A model generated the notes under the pieces. It was not told the origin of the DNA and made no database searches. It saw only the letters and a program-made list of their open reading frames with translations. Below, piece after piece: positions 30,581 through 32,084 of a stretch of DNA of 32,084 nt. This stretch comes from an uncultured Clostridia bacterium (lineage in GTDB: Bacteria; Bacillota; Clostridia; TANB77; CAG-508). The stretch spans positions 1-32,084 of the forward strand of contig CANRML010000003.1 of assembly GCA_947631725.1 (NCBI GenBank), written 5' to 3'. Numbering within the stretch: position 1 is the stretch's first letter; each line of letters opens with the position of its first letter. The position numbers and the translations under genes are program-made.

Positions 30581-31582
30581 TTGAAATTTGGACAAGATGT
30601 AGGAATTGATTTGGGAACAGCTACAGTAATTGTATATGTAAAAGGAAAAGGAATTGTATTAAGAGAACCTTCAGTTGTGGCTGTGAATAATAACACAGGA
30701 GAAGTCTTAGCAGTAGGTGGAGAAGCTAGAAGAATGCTAGGAAGAACACCAGGAAATATTGTTGCAACAAGACCTTTAAGAGATGGTGTTATATCAGATT
30801 ATACAGTTACTGAAAAAATGTTAAAACATTTCATAGGAAAAGTTTGTGGAAAATTTATTTTTGCACCTAGAATAATGATATGTATTCCTTCACAAGTTAC
30901 AGAGGTGGAAAAAAAGGCAGTAATAGATGCTGCAACACAAGCAGGCGCTAGAAAAGTATATTTAATAGAAGAACCTATAGCTGCTGCTATTGGTGCAGGA
31001 ATTGATATATCAAAACCTTGTGGAAATATGGTTGTAGATATAGGAGGAGGGACAACTGATATTGCAGTTATTTCATTAGGCGGATCAGTTGTAAGTTCTT
31101 CAATAAAAGTAGCAGGAGATAAATTTGATGAAGCAATTGTAAAATATATTAAGAGAAAGCATAATATTGTTATAGGAGAAAGAACAGCAGAAGATTTGAA
31201 AGTAAATATTGGCTGTGTATTTCCAAAAATACAAGATGCAGAAATGGATATAAGAGGAAGAGATTTAACATCAGGATTACCAAAAACAATTACTATTCAC
31301 TCAAGTGAAATGCTAGAAGCATTAATTGAACCAGCAATGTTAATAGTAGATGCTGTACACAATGTATTAGAAAAAACACCACCTGAATTAGCAGCAGATA
31401 TTAGTGATAAAGGAATATATATGACAGGTGGAGGATGTTTAATTGATGGACTAGATAAATTATTACAAGAAAAAACAGGAATAAATGTTATGATAGCACA
31501 AGATACAGTATCTTGTGTGGCATTAGGAACAGGAAAGGCATTAGAAAATTTGGATGCATTAGATGGAAAAGCAAAAAGATAA
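30581..31582 (+). CDS. mreB: Rod shape-determining protein MreB/Mbl (TTG start)
   Basis: MKFGQDVGIDLGTATVIVYVKGKGIVLREPSVVAVN, VVDIGGGTTDIAVISLGG. GGAGG at 30569-30573 precedes TTG 30581; ATG 30554 overlaps the RBS. Confidence 0.93.
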   Translation: MKFGQDVGIDLGTATVIVYVKGKGIVLREPSVVAVNNNTGEVLAVGGEARRMLGRTPGNIVATRPLRDGVISDYTVTEKMLKHFIGKVCGKFIFAPRIMICIPSQVTEVEKKAVIDAATQAGARKVYLIEEPIAAAIGAGIDISKPCGNMVVDIGGGTTDIAVISLGGSVVSSSIKVAGDKFDEAIVKYIKRKHNIVIGERTAEDLKVNIGCVFPKIQDAEMDIRGRDLTSGLPKTITIHSSEMLEALIEPAMLIVDAVHNVLEKTPPELAADISDKGIYMTGGGCLIDGLDKLLQEKTGINVMIAQDTVSCVALGTGKALENLDALDGKAKR

Positions 31583-31593
31583 AAATGATGATT

Positions 31594-31621
31594 AAAGCAG
31601 ATACAAAAAAGTATCTGCTTT
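31594..31621. repeat. Inverted repeat after mreB (possible terminator)
   Basis: aaagcagatac-aaaaaa-gtatctgcttt. Confidence 0.6.
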
Positions 31622-31637
31622 AAAAAAGGTCAAAATA

Positions 31638-31666
31638 TTGAACATAAAATAAATTTGTGATATAAT
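31638..31666 (+). promoter_or_regulatory. Promoter downstream of mreB
   Basis: TTGAAC, 17-nt spacer, TATAAT. Confidence 0.55.
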
Positions 31667-31832
31667 TAACATAAATTATTTTCATTATCTCCTTTTGGAG
31701 TTTGACATATACTTATAAAAGCAACAAAACAATAATTTGTTAAAGGAGGAATTAGTTTGAAAGAAAAATTTATAAAAATAAAACCAAAATAAGAAAAAAA
31801 GGGCATAGTTCCCCCTTACCCCCAGAAATTAA

Positions 31833-32084
31833 TTATATAACGGGAGTAGATTCTGATACTTTGGATGTAATAAATGTTTGTAATTCATCAATAGTTATTC
31901 CAAGAGAAATTAATTGCTTTGTAGATTGAATAAAATTATTTTTTGTATATTTAATTTTATCTTTATCAGAGGTTTCAACTTTTGACATATCCGAAGGATT
32001 AAAAAGCTCACCAGTTGAAAGCATGTGATAAATAGCAACTAATATTTTTCTGGCAATAGCAATATAAGCACGTTTTTTTCCTCT
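31833..32084 (-). mobile_element. IS110-family transposase, C-terminal part (runs off the right edge)
   Basis: Minus-strand translation RGKKRAYIAIARKILVAIYHMLSTGELFNPSDMSKVET... resembles the C-terminal 'kkA.iAvarklL..iyhmL..g' segment of IS110/IS116/IS902 transposases. Confidence 0.7.

Overview
AT-rich (low-GC) Firmicutes/Clostridia-like chromosomal window carrying mostly housekeeping genes: DUF1653 fragment, CaCA-type exchanger, alpha/beta hydrolase, infC-rpmI-rplT with a leader, pth, rng, rimO, trpS, obgE, Asp23/AmaP/DUF2273, nusB, xseA, xseB, fhs, gpr, ytxC, a GH57/DUF4912 pair, a 6S RNA, prmC, whiA, hemW, an acyltransferase, a TetR regulator, an acyl-CoA ligase, mreB, and the 3' part of an IS110-family transposase at the right edge. 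The main observation is a recoding pattern. Three conserved genes (pth, nusB, and xseA twice) are each broken by a +1 frameshift. At all four break points the zero-frame codon is CGG, and the correct protein resumes exactly one base later at GGA/GGT (Gly). In my manual scan these four are the only in-frame CGG codons in the credible genes of the window. About two dozen other CGG trinucleotides lie across codon boundaries, and the frame is intact at each. This fits CGG acting as a +1 frameshift or four-base (CGGN) codon in this organism rather than four unrelated mutations. Secondary points: infC appears to start at AUC, a 6S RNA lies upstream of prmC, and an IS110-type element follows a promoter/RBS/11-codon ORF after mreB.
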